From DATMBF01 sp035559595 (lineage in GTDB: Bacteria > Bacteroidota > Ignavibacteria > UBA10030): a DNA stretch of 64,000 bases. Both the position numbers and the translations under genes were made by a program. The notes beneath the pieces were generated by a model, which was not told the origin of the DNA, made no database searches, and worked only from the letters and a program-made list of their open reading frames with translations. This document shows, piece by piece, positions 1-9,047 of this stretch (position 1 is its first letter; every line of letters starts with the position of its first letter). The DNA lies in NCBI GenBank assembly GCA_035559595.1, contig DATMBF010000005.1, forward strand, positions 200,887 to 264,886, read 5' to 3'.

Positions 1-1
1 A

Positions 2-910
2 GTCCGTTTCGACATTACCGTCGTCGACAATAGGTCGACGGACGGGAGTAGCGAAATGGTGCGGAATTACTTTCCCGCAGTCAGATTAATAGCAAATGAG
101 CGAAACCTTGGATTTGCCGCGGCTGCGAATCAGGGAATACGTAACGCATCGGGAAGATACATTCTCCTTCTCAATCCTGATATTATCAATCATCCGGGTA
201 CACTTGAAGGCTTGGTTAAAACATTTGACCAATTGCCGGATGCGGGAGCGTTGGCGCCAAAGCTTTTGAACGCTGATGGCAGCCTTCAGTCAGGCTACTT
301 CCGGAAATATCCATCGGTGGGTCAAGTCCTCTTTTTTCACACGTTTCTTGCACCATGGTCAGAAAAAAGCTCGTGGTTAACTCGCAAGTATTTTGAAGAC
401 GTGCGTCACGATGCGGATGAATTGTATACGGTAGAGCAGATTCCTGGCGGATGTATTATGGTATCGCGTGAAGTTGTTGAATCGGTCGGCCTTCTGGATG
501 AGACGTTCTTTCTCTTCTATGAAGATGTTGACTGGTGTTTCCGAATACGGTCATCCGGGAAGAAACTCTATGTTCAGCCTAAGTACTCGATGACCCATTT
601 GGGAGCGCGCAGTTACGAACAATCGGACCGAACGTGGATGAAGGCAAGGTTTGGGCTAAGTCTAAATCTCTTTATCGATAAACATGGCTCGCTTGTGCAA
701 CGTATTGTTACGAGAGCCTTGACGTTTTTCAATAGCTTGCTGATTGTGATTCTCAGACGACTTCAGCTGAGTATTGTGGCAAGTTCTGAACGCGATCGGA
801 TAGCGAAGAGTCTACAATCGCATAAACTCCTTCTCGTTACGTTCCTTGAGCACTATTGTCCAAGGTTCTTCCCCTCCAATGTTGAACGACTTTTGCCGGA
901 GCAGTGGTAA
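2..910 (+). CDS. Glycosyltransferase family 2 (rhamnosyltransferase-like), 5' end outside window
   Basis: A GT2 enzyme that would move a sugar from a nucleotide donor onto a cell-surface polysaccharide at the inner face of the membrane. The frame is open from base 2, and the first visible codons encode the VVDNxSTDGS motif that lies about 35 residues into GT2 proteins, so the ATG at 56 is internal and the gene begins before the window. Further on come the LLNPD metal/donor motif, the acceptor-site segment FYEDVDWCFR and a hydrophobic stretch near the C-terminus. Its TAA stop overlaps the ATG of the methyltransferase gene (TAATG), so the two are translationally coupled. Family assignment is firm; the sugar is unknown. 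Confidence 0.88.
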   Translation, partial: VRFDITVVDNRSTDGSSEMVRNYFPAVRLIANERNLGFAAAANQGIRNASGRYILLLNPDIINHPGTLEGLVKTFDQLPDAGALAPKLLNADGSLQSGYFRKYPSVGQVLFFHTFLAPWSEKSSWLTRKYFEDVRHDADELYTVEQIPGGCIMVSREVVESVGLLDETFFLFYEDVDWCFRIRSSGKKLYVQPKYSMTHLGARSYEQSDRTWMKARFGLSLNLFIDKHGSLVQRIVTRALTFFNSLLIVILRRLQLSIVASSERDRIAKSLQSHKLLLVTFLEHYCPRFFPSNVERLLPEQW

Positions 911-1605
911 TGAAGAAAGGTATTGGGTCAGAGATACGAGAGCAGGCCTTTCGTGATACGAAGAGCTACTACATCGATGCTCCCCCACGACTGTTCTCTG
1001 AGAATCTTATTAGCTTTGCCAGAAAGTACTGCGGCCCTCGTCTGCTTGATGTCGGATGTGCGACAGGGAATTATATGGTCGAGCTACAATCAAAAGGATT
1101 CCATTGCACCGGAGTTGACGTTAACCAACGGTATGTTTCTCTTGCACGAAAACGTGGACTCGATGTTCACCTCGTGAAGAAGAAATTCCCTTTCGAGGAT
1201 AACTCATTTGATTCATCCGTCGTCTTTGAGGTGTTGGAACATGTGTTGGATATTGGAACGGTATTGAAAGAGATCAGAAGGGTCACTCGGTCGACTGTTC
1301 TCATTACCGTTCCGAATTGTGCGGATCTTGAGAAGATGAGACACGATGGCGTAGTATTTGAACACGTTTTGGATACAGATCACAAAAACTTTTTCACACC
1401 TCAGTCGCTTGACCGAACACTTCGAGATCATTTCCCGACCGATAGAGTGATGATATGGCGAGGCGATCCGATTAGCCCGGCCTCGTTCGTTGCCGATGCA
1501 CCGACGCGTTTTGCATTACGGGCAATGCGGAGGCTTCGCCTCTTAAAGCCAAAATACTACTTCAGGTTATATGCGATGATTATTCTGAAGAAGACTGGTC
1601 GATGA
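910..1605 (+). CDS. SAM-dependent class I methyltransferase
   Basis: Probable small-molecule or sugar methyltransferase of the Methyltransf_11/25 type. Motif I (LDVGCATGNY) binds S-adenosylmethionine; a VFEVLEHV segment corresponds to the post-motif II region typical of ubiE-like and glycan-modifying methyltransferases. About 231 residues. I chose the ATG at 910, which overlaps the stop of the preceding gene; a GTG at 904 in the same frame would add two residues. It lies between two GT2 genes, so the likely substrate is a nascent polysaccharide or its lipid-linked intermediate, which is inference from context. Confidence 0.8.
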   Translation: MKKGIGSEIREQAFRDTKSYYIDAPPRLFSENLISFARKYCGPRLLDVGCATGNYMVELQSKGFHCTGVDVNQRYVSLARKRGLDVHLVKKKFPFEDNSFDSSVVFEVLEHVLDIGTVLKEIRRVTRSTVLITVPNCADLEKMRHDGVVFEHVLDTDHKNFFTPQSLDRTLRDHFPTDRVMIWRGDPISPASFVADAPTRFALRAMRRLRLLKPKYYFRLYAMIILKKTGR

Positions 1606-1609
1606 AAGC

Positions 1610-2581
1610 ATGATCGACGTCTCCGTCATTATCGTTAATCATAACCGGAAGGACCTCCTCGAGCACTGTCTGCGATCTGTTGTTGAGGCGAACGTCCAGA
1701 AGGAGGTTATTGTTGTCGACAATGCATCGACGGATGGTTCGCGTGAGCTTGTGGAAAGACTCTTTCCCGACGTCGTTCTCATCAAAAACAGTACAAACGA
1801 GCGTTTTGCCAAGCCGAATAATGACGCGATGAGAATTGCGCGCGGACGATACTTCTTTCTCCTCAACAACGACGCAATTCTCCAACCCGGCTCCCTGGAG
1901 AGCCTTTTGGCGTTTATGGAAAACCATCCTGATGTTGGCATGGTCGGTCCTCAACTCCTGAATCCGGACGGGAGTATTCAGCCGTCATGTCTTGGGTTCA
2001 TGTCATTTTGGACTCATCTTTTCGATATGCTCGCGCTTGATAGGCTTTTTCCAAATTCACCGTTTTTCGCCGCAATGCCAATGACGTATTTTGACCATTC
2101 GACCGAACGAGAAGTTGATCACATCATGGCGGCCGCACTTCTGGTCAGGGCCGAGGCCGTGGCACAGGTTGGCCTTATGGATGAGCGGCTGACGATCTAT
2201 TACAACGATACCGACTGGTCTTTCCGATTCAAGGCAGCTGGATGGAAGAGAGTCTTCTATCCCGCTGCAAAGGTCATTCACCATGGGGGGCAAACTACTG
2301 CAAGAATCAAACGAGACAAGGGAGTTCTCGAAGAGCAGTACGACAACACGATACTCTACTACCGAAAGCGGTATGGGCTGACCGGCGTCTTCTACTACAG
2401 AGTGTTCTTGTTCTTTGGATTTGTCGCGAGACTTCTATACTGGGCGGTGCGGAGTGTTATGAACAAATCTGAGGACAACCGGTGGATGTTCGAATTCTCT
2501 CTTCGTTCCGTGAGAGTTGCTATTTCGCCGCCGAAGATTTCTCTAAGCTCTCATTCCGATGTATCTTCATCACGCGCCTGA
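1610..2581 (+). CDS. Glycosyltransferase family 2 (rhamnosyltransferase-like)
   Basis: Complete 323-residue GT2 protein. The N-terminal SVIIVNHNRKDLLEHC strand/helix, VVDNASTDGS, LLNNDA (the DxD-equivalent) and YYNDTDWSFRFKAAG are the standard landmarks of WbbL/rhamnosyltransferase-type enzymes. A hydrophobic segment near residue 270 may tether it to the membrane. It begins 4 bases after the methyltransferase stop and so belongs to the same polysaccharide operon. Its 3' end overlaps the 3' end of the convergent GT4 gene by 62 bases. Sugar specificity cannot be read from the sequence. Confidence 0.88.
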   Translation: MIDVSVIIVNHNRKDLLEHCLRSVVEANVQKEVIVVDNASTDGSRELVERLFPDVVLIKNSTNERFAKPNNDAMRIARGRYFFLLNNDAILQPGSLESLLAFMENHPDVGMVGPQLLNPDGSIQPSCLGFMSFWTHLFDMLALDRLFPNSPFFAAMPMTYFDHSTEREVDHIMAAALLVRAEAVAQVGLMDERLTIYYNDTDWSFRFKAAGWKRVFYPAAKVIHHGGQTTARIKRDKGVLEEQYDNTILYYRKRYGLTGVFYYRVFLFFGFVARLLYWAVRSVMNKSEDNRWMFEFSLRSVRVAISPPKISLSSHSDVSSSRA

Positions 2582-3737
2582 ACACTTTGAGCAGACGTTG
2601 CGCACTTTTTCCCCACGCGAAAGACCGGATATTCCTCAATCCTCTGGCCCGAAGTTGATGGCGCAAATCACGATTCGCCAGAACTCTCTTAATTGCGTCT
2701 GACAACTCAGAAATATTTGCCGGATCAATCAAGATGGCGGCATTTCTTGTTACTTCGGGAAGGGAAGACCGGTTTGATGTGATAACGGGAACGCCACACG
2801 CCATCGCCTCGAGAGGAGGATAACCGAATCCCTCATAGAACGAAGGATAAACAAACAGCTCCGCAAGATTATAGAGGGAAGGAAGGTCCTCATCCGGCAC
2901 ATACCCCAGGAACCGAATCGATGTTCCCAGTTTTAGTCGATTGAGGTCTTTCAGGAATTCTCCGCTTTTCCATCCACTCCCGCCAGCCACGATAAGTTGA
3001 ACGCGACTCCGGATCTTCTCGGGGAGCATCGCATAGGCTGTGGCAAGACCCAGAATGTTCTTTCTCGGTTCTATTGTCCCGACAAAGAGAATGAAATGTT
3101 TCGGCAGTCCGTACTTCGTGTGAACTCTCTCAAGCCGGCTTCCGGTAATGCGACGGAATGCCGGGTCGAGCTCTGGATAGACGACTGAAACACGGTTCTT
3201 CTCAAAACCGAAACGGGTCAGTAAGTCACGTTTGGTCTGTTCTGAAGAAGCAATAACATGGTGGGCTACGTGTCGGGCATTGTTGATGTACAACGTTTGC
3301 CATGCACGCATTTTTGCCGTGAAGAACTCGGGGTGCACCGCAGCGATTGCATCATGGATTGTGACAAGGATTTTGACCTCATTCTTCAGTACAAATGGTC
3401 GTTTCCAGCGTCGAGGGAGCATGGAGTGGAGTTTCTCGAAGCGTGGGAGAAGAGGAAGCGTGTAGGCAGGTGCAAAGTAAAGATCCACGCCGTGTTCTGA
3501 AAGAAGCTGGGGAAGACGGAAATTTTCCCAAACACGATTGTAGCCAAATCGTTCTGAACTGTTCTCAACGACGGAGGTAAGATTCGAGGCCTTAAGCTCG
3601 TGATGCGGTTCGGAGAGGAACAAAACGTACTGGTTTCGTTTATCGACTTCCAACAGCGCTTTGACAAGTCGGTGTGTATATCCTCCTACACCTCGTTTGT
3701 CCGCTCTGATGGTTCTTCCGTCAATTGCGATCTTCAT
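2520..3737 (-). CDS. Glycosyltransferase family 4 (group 1)
   Basis: A 405-residue GT-B fold glycosyltransferase. The N-terminal domain opens with an IDGRTIRADKRGVGGYT loop, typical of mannosyl/rhamnosyl GT4 enzymes. The C-terminal donor domain has the FVGTIEPRKN motif and the E-x7-E signature in EGFGYPPLEAMACG. It is the only minus-strand gene in the first 7 kb; it converges on the GT2 operon and diverges from the GT4 gene at 3852, separated by about 114 bases that seem to hold both promoters. A role in surface polysaccharide assembly is inferred from the neighbours. Confidence 0.88.
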   Translation of the reverse strand: MKIAIDGRTIRADKRGVGGYTHRLVKALLEVDKRNQYVLFLSEPHHELKASNLTSVVENSSERFGYNRVWENFRLPQLLSEHGVDLYFAPAYTLPLLPRFEKLHSMLPRRWKRPFVLKNEVKILVTIHDAIAAVHPEFFTAKMRAWQTLYINNARHVAHHVIASSEQTKRDLLTRFGFEKNRVSVVYPELDPAFRRITGSRLERVHTKYGLPKHFILFVGTIEPRKNILGLATAYAMLPEKIRSRVQLIVAGGSGWKSGEFLKDLNRLKLGTSIRFLGYVPDEDLPSLYNLAELFVYPSFYEGFGYPPLEAMACGVPVITSNRSSLPEVTRNAAILIDPANISELSDAIKRVLANRDLRHQLRARGLRNIRSFAWGKSAQRLLKVFRRVMKIHRNESLEKSSAAK

Positions 3738-3759
3738 AGGGTTTCTTCACGAAGGTGGA

Positions 3760-3790
3760 CAATGGTAGGTATTTTTCATTCTAATCTCAA
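3760..3790 (-). promoter_or_regulatory. Possible promoter of the minus-strand GT4 gene
   Basis: On the minus strand TTG (3788-3790) is followed after 20 bases by TACCATTG (3760-3767), about 22 bases upstream of the start codon. The downstream element matches the window's motif TAnnTTG[GA] only partly, so this is weaker than the other copies. Confidence 0.35.
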
Positions 3791-3799
3791 CCACGTTTC

Positions 3800-3830
3800 T
3801 TGTGTTTCCTCGCATCGGTGTGTATATTGA
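3800..3830 (+). promoter_or_regulatory. Promoter, TTG-N20-TATATTGA, for GT4-nadD-glgB
   Basis: TTG at 3800-3802, exactly 20 bases, then TATATTGA at 3823-3830. The GT4 start codon is at 3852, giving a predicted leader of about 15 nt. The same spacing and core recur at seven other places in this window and resemble the Bacteroidota primary sigma promoter (-33 TTG, -7 TAnnTTTG). Confidence 0.65.
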
Positions 3831-3851
3831 ACGCGGTTATCAACTCTGAAC

Positions 3852-4961
3852 ATGCCTACCATCGGCATTGATGCTCGCAAATACTTTGATCTCGGAATCG
3901 GAACGTATATCCAGAATCTCACCCATCAACTTCCTCTTTGTGAGCGGACACATCGCTACGTCTTGTTCGTCAACAGGAATGATCGGGCACACCTTCCGAT
4001 GGTTGAAGAGTGGACAATCCACATAGCGCCGTTCAAGAAATACTCCGTAAGTGAGATGCTGCTCTTTGCAGCTCGGGCGAACGAGGCTGGTGTTGATCTC
4101 TTCCATTCCCCTCACTATACACTTCCGTTTCGGCTTAAGACCAAGTCTGTCGTAACGATTCATGACTTAATCCCGCTCAGATTTCCCGAATATTTCTCAG
4201 CAATCAAACGGGTCTACGCGTACTCTATAATGAATCATGCTGTCCGGTCGGCCGATGCTGTTATAACGGTGTCGGAGTTCACGAGGAAAGACATTCTTGA
4301 GACATTCCGTATCGATCCCGACAAGGTACACGTGATCTACAACGGTGTTCATAGAAAGTTTGCTCGGTTGACAGATTCAAGTAAAGTAATGGAGTTCAAG
4401 CGAAAGTACCGGATTGAGAATGCCAAGATCATTCTCTACGTTGGGAGCGTGAAGCCTCATAAAAATGTCGAAACACTCATGATGGCCTTTTCGAAATTAA
4501 GACGAAGGATGCCTCATGTGCTGTTGATCTTTGCGGGGGAAGCGTTGAACATGGGAAAAGGGTTGCCGGAGCTCATTGGGAGACTTAGCCTTAATGATTC
4601 CATAAGAGAGCTGGGCAGACTAACAGACGATGAGTTGGTTGTCGCCTATAATGCGGCAGATGTTCTTGTGATGCCAAGTCGGTACGAAGGATTTGGTCTA
4701 CCGGTCCTTGAGGCGATGGCCTGTGGAACTCCGGTAATTGCCTCGACCGTGGCGTCCTTGCCTGAAATCGTGGGTGAGGCGGGCATTCTTGTGGACCCGG
4801 AGGACAGTGATTGGCTGAGCGCGTCTCTCGAGACAATTCTGTCCGATATTTCCCTCCGTCAACGGCTTGTTGAGCTGGGAATGCAACGGGCGGCGAAGTT
4901 CTCCTGGAGAGATACCGCCGAAAAAACATTGCGGTTGTATAATCGGGTTCTCGGGAATTGA
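3852..4961 (+). CDS. Glycosyltransferase family 4 (group 1)
   Basis: A 369-residue GT-B glycosyltransferase. The N-terminal IDARKYFDLGIGTYI loop, the phosphate/donor motif LYVGSVKPHKN and the E-x7-E element in YEGFGLPVLEAMACG define the group 1 family. It is related to, but clearly different from, the divergent GT4 gene next to it. It starts the run GT4-nadD-glgB, with nadD 4 bases downstream. Acceptor and sugar are unknown; the locus suggests extracellular or lipid-linked polysaccharide, while the link to glgB leaves open a role in alpha-glucan metabolism. Confidence 0.88.
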   Translation: MPTIGIDARKYFDLGIGTYIQNLTHQLPLCERTHRYVLFVNRNDRAHLPMVEEWTIHIAPFKKYSVSEMLLFAARANEAGVDLFHSPHYTLPFRLKTKSVVTIHDLIPLRFPEYFSAIKRVYAYSIMNHAVRSADAVITVSEFTRKDILETFRIDPDKVHVIYNGVHRKFARLTDSSKVMEFKRKYRIENAKIILYVGSVKPHKNVETLMMAFSKLRRRMPHVLLIFAGEALNMGKGLPELIGRLSLNDSIRELGRLTDDELVVAYNAADVLVMPSRYEGFGLPVLEAMACGTPVIASTVASLPEIVGEAGILVDPEDSDWLSASLETILSDISLRQRLVELGMQRAAKFSWRDTAEKTLRLYNRVLGN

Positions 4962-4965
4962 TTCC

Positions 4966-5538
4966 ATGGTAAGCCTCAAGAGAATCGGGATCTTCGGCGG
5001 CACCTTCGACCCCCCGCACCTTGCCCATTTGATTATTGCAGAGCATGCGCGCGAGCAGCTGAAGCTCGACAAGGTCATTTTCATTCCTGCTCGGATTCCT
5101 CCACACAAGATTGGCAGGAGGACCACCAAGGCCGAAGATCGAATGTGGATGACCGAGTTAGCGGTTGTTGGTAATCCATTCTTTTCTGTCTCGGATATCG
5201 AGGTCTCTCGACAGGGTGTCTCATATACTCTCGATACCTTGAAGGCACTAAAAACGATTTATCCCAAATCACAATTTTATCTTCTTCTCGGATCGGATAA
5301 TTACGCTTCATTCCATACATGGCATAAGCCGAATGTCATCCGGCAACTTTCATCCATTGCTGTCTATCGGCGGGGGGATGCTGTTGGACGCGTTGCAGGC
5401 GTGACTCTTCTTCAGGGACCGTTGATCGACCTTTCATCCTCATTAATTCGACGACGTGTTCGGAAAGGGCTCAGCATTCGATACATGGTTCCCGCGAGCG
5501 TCGAAGCGTATATCCGGTTGCACCGACTGTATCGTTGA
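4966..5538 (+). CDS. nadD: Nicotinate-nucleotide adenylyltransferase
   Basis: Makes deamido-NAD from nicotinate mononucleotide and ATP in NAD synthesis. The 190-residue protein begins with the nucleotidyltransferase motif GIFGGTFDPPHLAH (the T/HxGH-type ATP site) and ends with the second ATP motif LSSSLIRRRV, a variant of ISSTxIR. I chose the ATG at 4966 because it sits just before the conserved first strand and does not overlap the GT4 gene; an in-frame ATG at 4867 would add an unrelated N-terminus. It lies between a GT4 gene and glgB, an arrangement with no obvious metabolic logic. Confidence 0.93.
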   Translation: MVSLKRIGIFGGTFDPPHLAHLIIAEHAREQLKLDKVIFIPARIPPHKIGRRTTKAEDRMWMTELAVVGNPFFSVSDIEVSRQGVSYTLDTLKALKTIYPKSQFYLLLGSDNYASFHTWHKPNVIRQLSSIAVYRRGDAVGRVAGVTLLQGPLIDLSSSLIRRRVRKGLSIRYMVPASVEAYIRLHRLYR

Positions 5539-5547
5539 GAATTTGCC

Positions 5548-7764
5548 GTGGCCAAGAATCACAATCCGACCGTTTCGCCGGAACAGATTTCGCTGATCGT
5601 GAATACCGATCACCACGATCCTTTCGAAGTGCTTGGGGCTCATCGCGTTAGTATTGGGAAGAAAGAAGGGATCGCAGTTCGGGCGTTCTTGCCCGATGCG
5701 GAAAAAGCGTTTGTCATTGACGGGAGTCTCGAATCGAAAGACTATCCGATGACGAAACACTCGCCTGAGGGCTTCTTCGAAGTCGTTATTCCGGACCGTG
5801 AGGAGCATTTTCCCTACAAGCTGAAGAAGATCCTTTCTGATGGTAGAGAAGAAATCTTTTACGATTCATATTCCTTCCTGCCGACTTTAACAGATTTCGA
5901 CCTTTATCTTTTTAACGCAGGGGATCATCACAGGATTTATGAGAAGCTCGGCGCACATTACATGGAGGTTCAGGGAGTCGGTGGCGTCCAGTTTGCCGTG
6001 TGGGCTCCGAATGCCCGCAGCGTGAGCGTTATTGGCGATTTCAATGGTTGGGACCGACGGAAACACGCGATGCGCGTTCTTGGATCATCGGGGGTGTGGG
6101 AGATTTTTATTCCCGGTTTAGGCGAACATGCGCTTTACAAGTTTCAGATCAAAACACATGATGGCACAATTCTCGACAAATCCGATCCGTTCGCCTTCGA
6201 GATGGAGCAGCGACCCAAAACGGCCTGTCGCGTGAATTTCCTCTCAGGCTTTCAGTGGAGCGATAAGGAATGGATGAAGCGGCGAGAGTCGGGTCTCTTC
6301 GACAAACCGATGTCGGTCTATGAAGTCCATCTTGGTTCATGGGCTCGTGTTCCAGAGGAAAACAATCGCTGGTTGACTTATCGGGAGCTTGCGGAGCGTC
6401 TTGTGGAGTATGTTAAGCAACATGGCTTTACGCACATTGAGTTACTGCCCATCATGGAGCATCCTTTTGATGGATCGTGGGGATATCAGGTGAGCGGTTA
6501 CTTTGCACCAACGAGTCGCTACGGGACCCCGCAGGACTTCATGTACTTCGTGGACCACTGCCATCGGAATGACATCGGTGTCATTCTCGATTGGGTCCCC
6601 GCACACTTTCCGAAAGACCAATTTGCATTGGGTGAGTTTGATGGCACGCATCTCTACGAGCATTCTGACCCCCGACTGGGTGAGCATCCGGATTGGGGAA
6701 CGTTTGTTTTCAATTATGGTCGGCTCGAGGTGAAGAATTTCCTTATCTCCAATGCCTTATACTGGATCGAGAAATATCATGTCGACGGTCTGCGCATGGA
6801 TGCTGTAGCTTCGATGCTATATCTCGATTACTCACGCAAAGAAGGGGAGTGGATTCCGAACAAATATGGTGGGCGCGAGAATCTCGATGCCATTGAATTC
6901 ATCAAACATCTGAACAGCGTCGTTCACCACTACTATCCCGGAGTTGTCATGGTAGCTGAGGAATCGACGGCGTGGCCGGGGGTTACCACCAGTCTCGAAA
7001 ACGGCGGTCTGGGTTTCGATATGAAATGGAACATGGGCTGGATGCATGATATGTTAACATACTTCACGAAGGACCCCATCCATCGGGCCTATCATCATGA
7101 TAAGCTCACCTTTGTTCTTCTGTACGCGTTTCATGAACGCTTCCTCCTACCACTTTCCCATGATGAAGTCGTCCACGGAAAGGGATCGCTCATCGGCAAG
7201 ATGCCCGGCGACGATTGGCAAAAGTTCGCCAACTTGAGATTACTCTACGGATTGAAGTACGGATTCCCCGGAAAGAAGCTACTTTTCATGGGTGGGGAGT
7301 TTGCGCAATGGGCGGAATGGGATCATGATCGGTCGCTGGACTGGCACTTGACTCAGTACGACCGACACCAACAGATGCAAAATTGGGTCGCTGACCTGAA
7401 CAAGGTGTACAGGTCGGAGGGGTCGCTCCATGAAGTCGATTTTCATCATTCAGGATTTGAATGGATCGATTTTCAGGATCGTGCAAGCAGCGTCATTTCA
7501 TTTCTGCGAAGGGGAAAGGCGGGGAACGACTTTGTTCTCGTGGTGTGCAACTTCACTCCCGTCGTTCGCTACGGCTATAGGATTGGTGTTCCTGAAGAGG
7601 GGGAGTATGAAGAAATCCTTAACAGCGATTCCACGTATTATGGGGGCAGCAATGTTGGAAACAGTGGTAAAATTCTGGCAGAAGAGATCCCCTTTCATGG
7701 TCGACCTGTTTCGCTCAACCTCACCCTTCCTCCCCTTGCTGTCCTCTATTTGAAGAAACATTAG
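5548..7764 (+). CDS. glgB: 1,4-alpha-glucan branching enzyme
   Basis: Introduces alpha-1,6 branches into glycogen. The 738-residue protein has the N1 domain, a CBM48 domain (about residues 125-220, GDFNGWDRR) and a GH13 barrel. Catalytic residues are visible: nucleophile Asp418 in GLRMDAV, acid/base Glu471 in MVAEEST and Asp539 in SHDEVVHGKGS. It ends in the usual all-beta C-domain. Translation starts at a GTG (5548), 9 bases after nadD. No glgA or glgC lies nearby. Length and motifs match full-length bacterial GlgB. Confidence 0.96.
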   Translation: MAKNHNPTVSPEQISLIVNTDHHDPFEVLGAHRVSIGKKEGIAVRAFLPDAEKAFVIDGSLESKDYPMTKHSPEGFFEVVIPDREEHFPYKLKKILSDGREEIFYDSYSFLPTLTDFDLYLFNAGDHHRIYEKLGAHYMEVQGVGGVQFAVWAPNARSVSVIGDFNGWDRRKHAMRVLGSSGVWEIFIPGLGEHALYKFQIKTHDGTILDKSDPFAFEMEQRPKTACRVNFLSGFQWSDKEWMKRRESGLFDKPMSVYEVHLGSWARVPEENNRWLTYRELAERLVEYVKQHGFTHIELLPIMEHPFDGSWGYQVSGYFAPTSRYGTPQDFMYFVDHCHRNDIGVILDWVPAHFPKDQFALGEFDGTHLYEHSDPRLGEHPDWGTFVFNYGRLEVKNFLISNALYWIEKYHVDGLRMDAVASMLYLDYSRKEGEWIPNKYGGRENLDAIEFIKHLNSVVHHYYPGVVMVAEESTAWPGVTTSLENGGLGFDMKWNMGWMHDMLTYFTKDPIHRAYHHDKLTFVLLYAFHERFLLPLSHDEVVHGKGSLIGKMPGDDWQKFANLRLLYGLKYGFPGKKLLFMGGEFAQWAEWDHDRSLDWHLTQYDRHQQMQNWVADLNKVYRSEGSLHEVDFHHSGFEWIDFQDRASSVISFLRRGKAGNDFVLVVCNFTPVVRYGYRIGVPEEGEYEEILNSDSTYYGGSNVGNSGKILAEEIPFHGRPVSLNLTLPPLAVLYLKKH

Positions 7765-7810
7765 AAGACGTGGGTTTCTCGAACCCACGCCTTCAAGGTC
7801 TCTTCAACCG

Positions 7811-8551
7811 TCAGTCCTTTGATCCGTCTCGATTGTTGTCTTTAAAGACTCTAATCGAAGCTTTCAGGTTTTCGTCGATGATTCCCTCGTTGTTCGGATC
7901 GTTCGGATCCACCAATGCACCGGCCGAAGAGCGAAACCAGTTTGCAGAGCTGACCAGCATTGTTGCGTTTGCCACCGGATTTGCTTCCGAAAGAACCAGC
8001 TCGGGAACGAGGTCGATCTTCTGCTTGGCATCGATCTTTGACCTGTAGGTGAAACTTTGCGGTGCTGCGCCGGTCGAGTAGACAGTTCCGTTGATGATGA
8101 TACTATACCTCTGGTCGACGAGAAAGTCGTTAAATTTCGCCTGTTCAGAGGCGGGGAGTGAAGTGATCTCACTCGCCTCAATGCGGTGGACATCAAACTC
8201 AATCCGATTAAAGGTTCCGAACCGGACGTTGATTACTCCGATTGATTGTGCAGCCCCGGTAAGACTCAACTCGAGAACCATCGGCTCGCTTTTGAACGTC
8301 AGGCTATCAACAGACGATTTGAATTTGATGTCTCGCAAAACCAGCCTTGCGCGTGAAATCGTTATCGAATCGACAGCCATGGCGCCATGGGACTTCGAGA
8401 GCGTGTTCACCATTGTCGCCGGTGGTGCAGCTTTTGAATATGCTGACGAGAGCGACAGGTCGCCCGTCGTTGATGGCTCAGAGCTCTTTTCACAGCTCAC
8501 AAGAAAGACCAGAAGCGCCGGCACGAACCAAATCGAAAAAAGTTTTTGCAT
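7811..8551 (-). CDS. Putative lipoprotein, DUF4382-like
   Basis: A 246-residue exported protein of unknown function. The N-terminus is a signal peptide ending in the lipobox LVSC, with lipidation predicted at Cys20; EKSS after the Cys does not carry the Asp+2 inner-membrane retention signal, so sorting to the outer membrane is plausible. The body is beta-rich (VDSITISRARLVLRDIKF and similar strands) and resembles DUF4382 domains, which is a tentative match. A Ca-binding-like DPNDPNN / DNNRDGSKD region lies at the C-terminus. It stands alone on the minus strand between glgB and the tRNA-Arg region. Confidence 0.65.
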   Translation of the reverse strand: MQKLFSIWFVPALLVFLVSCEKSSEPSTTGDLSLSSAYSKAAPPATMVNTLSKSHGAMAVDSITISRARLVLRDIKFKSSVDSLTFKSEPMVLELSLTGAAQSIGVINVRFGTFNRIEFDVHRIEASEITSLPASEQAKFNDFLVDQRYSIIINGTVYSTGAAPQSFTYRSKIDAKQKIDLVPELVLSEANPVANATMLVSSANWFRSSAGALVDPNDPNNEGIIDENLKASIRVFKDNNRDGSKD

Positions 8552-8863
8552 AAACGAACCTCCAACATTATAAGAGGAATAAGAAAACTAACCTGAACAA
8601 CATACTCACAAGAGAATCCAAGGGTGATGATAGATATCACCAGTCTACTGAGGTTAAAGGAAAATCATCTCTTGGTGCGTAAATTCTCCACATCAGATTT
8701 TGTTTTAGGGAGGTCGTTTGCGTGGTGAGCCATTGTTTCGTATTTTTAAGACCGGAGGTGTGAGCAAGAACACACCAAGTCGCGGCAGGTGGACGTAAAA
8801 GCGGAGAACTGGCCTGGTGACTTTCAGAATCCCGTTGCAGTATGGTGGGACTCAGCACGTCAT
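8552..8863. other. Intergenic region of 312 bases
   Basis: No coding sequence seen. It holds the 5' region of the minus-strand lipoprotein gene, a small GGTGAT/ATCACC inverted repeat near 8624-8642 without a T-run, and a promoter-like TTG-N20-TATTTTTA at 8718-8748. Transcription from that promoter would give a leader of about 110 nt before tRNA-Arg, including a GGTGTG/CACACC hairpin near 8757-8776. I could not match this leader to a known riboswitch or small RNA. Confidence 0.5.
8718..8748 (+). promoter_or_regulatory. Promoter-like TTG-N20-TATTTTTA before tRNA-Arg
   Basis: TTG at 8718-8720, 20 bases, then TATTTTTA at 8741-8748. Spacing equals the other copies; the last base differs from the usual G or C. 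It lies about 110 bases upstream of the mature tRNA-Arg 5' end. Confidence 0.45.
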
Positions 8864-8938
8864 GCCCCCGTAGCTCAGTATGGATAGAGCAGCGGTTTCC
8901 TAAACCGTTGGTCGGACGTTCGAATCGTCTCGGGGGCA
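8864..8938 (+). tRNA. tRNA-Arg (anticodon CCT)
   Basis: Complete cloverleaf: acceptor stem GCCCCCG/CGGGGGC, D-stem GCTC/GAGC, anticodon stem GCGGT/ACCGT with loop TTCCTAA (anticodon CCT at 8899-8901, reads AGG), T-stem GGACG/CGTCT with TTCGAAT loop, discriminator A. The 3' CCA is not encoded. Confidence 0.96.
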
Positions 8939-9047
8939 CAGCAGCATGGACTTTCACACTTACCGGAGGATAAATTCTGCAGGGAAGGTTGAGGGCTTTA
9001 TAACAAAGAACAATCATTCTCTCCACAAAACCAACGTTAGAGGAGTT

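Noticed and set aside
56..910. ATG at 56 as the start of the first glycosyltransferase
   Set aside because: The frame is open to base 2 and already encodes the conserved VVDNxSTDGS motif upstream of this ATG, so the gene starts outside the window.
8552..8863. Known riboswitch upstream of tRNA-Arg
   Set aside because: I looked for TPP, cobalamin, SAM and glycine-type conserved cores and saw none.
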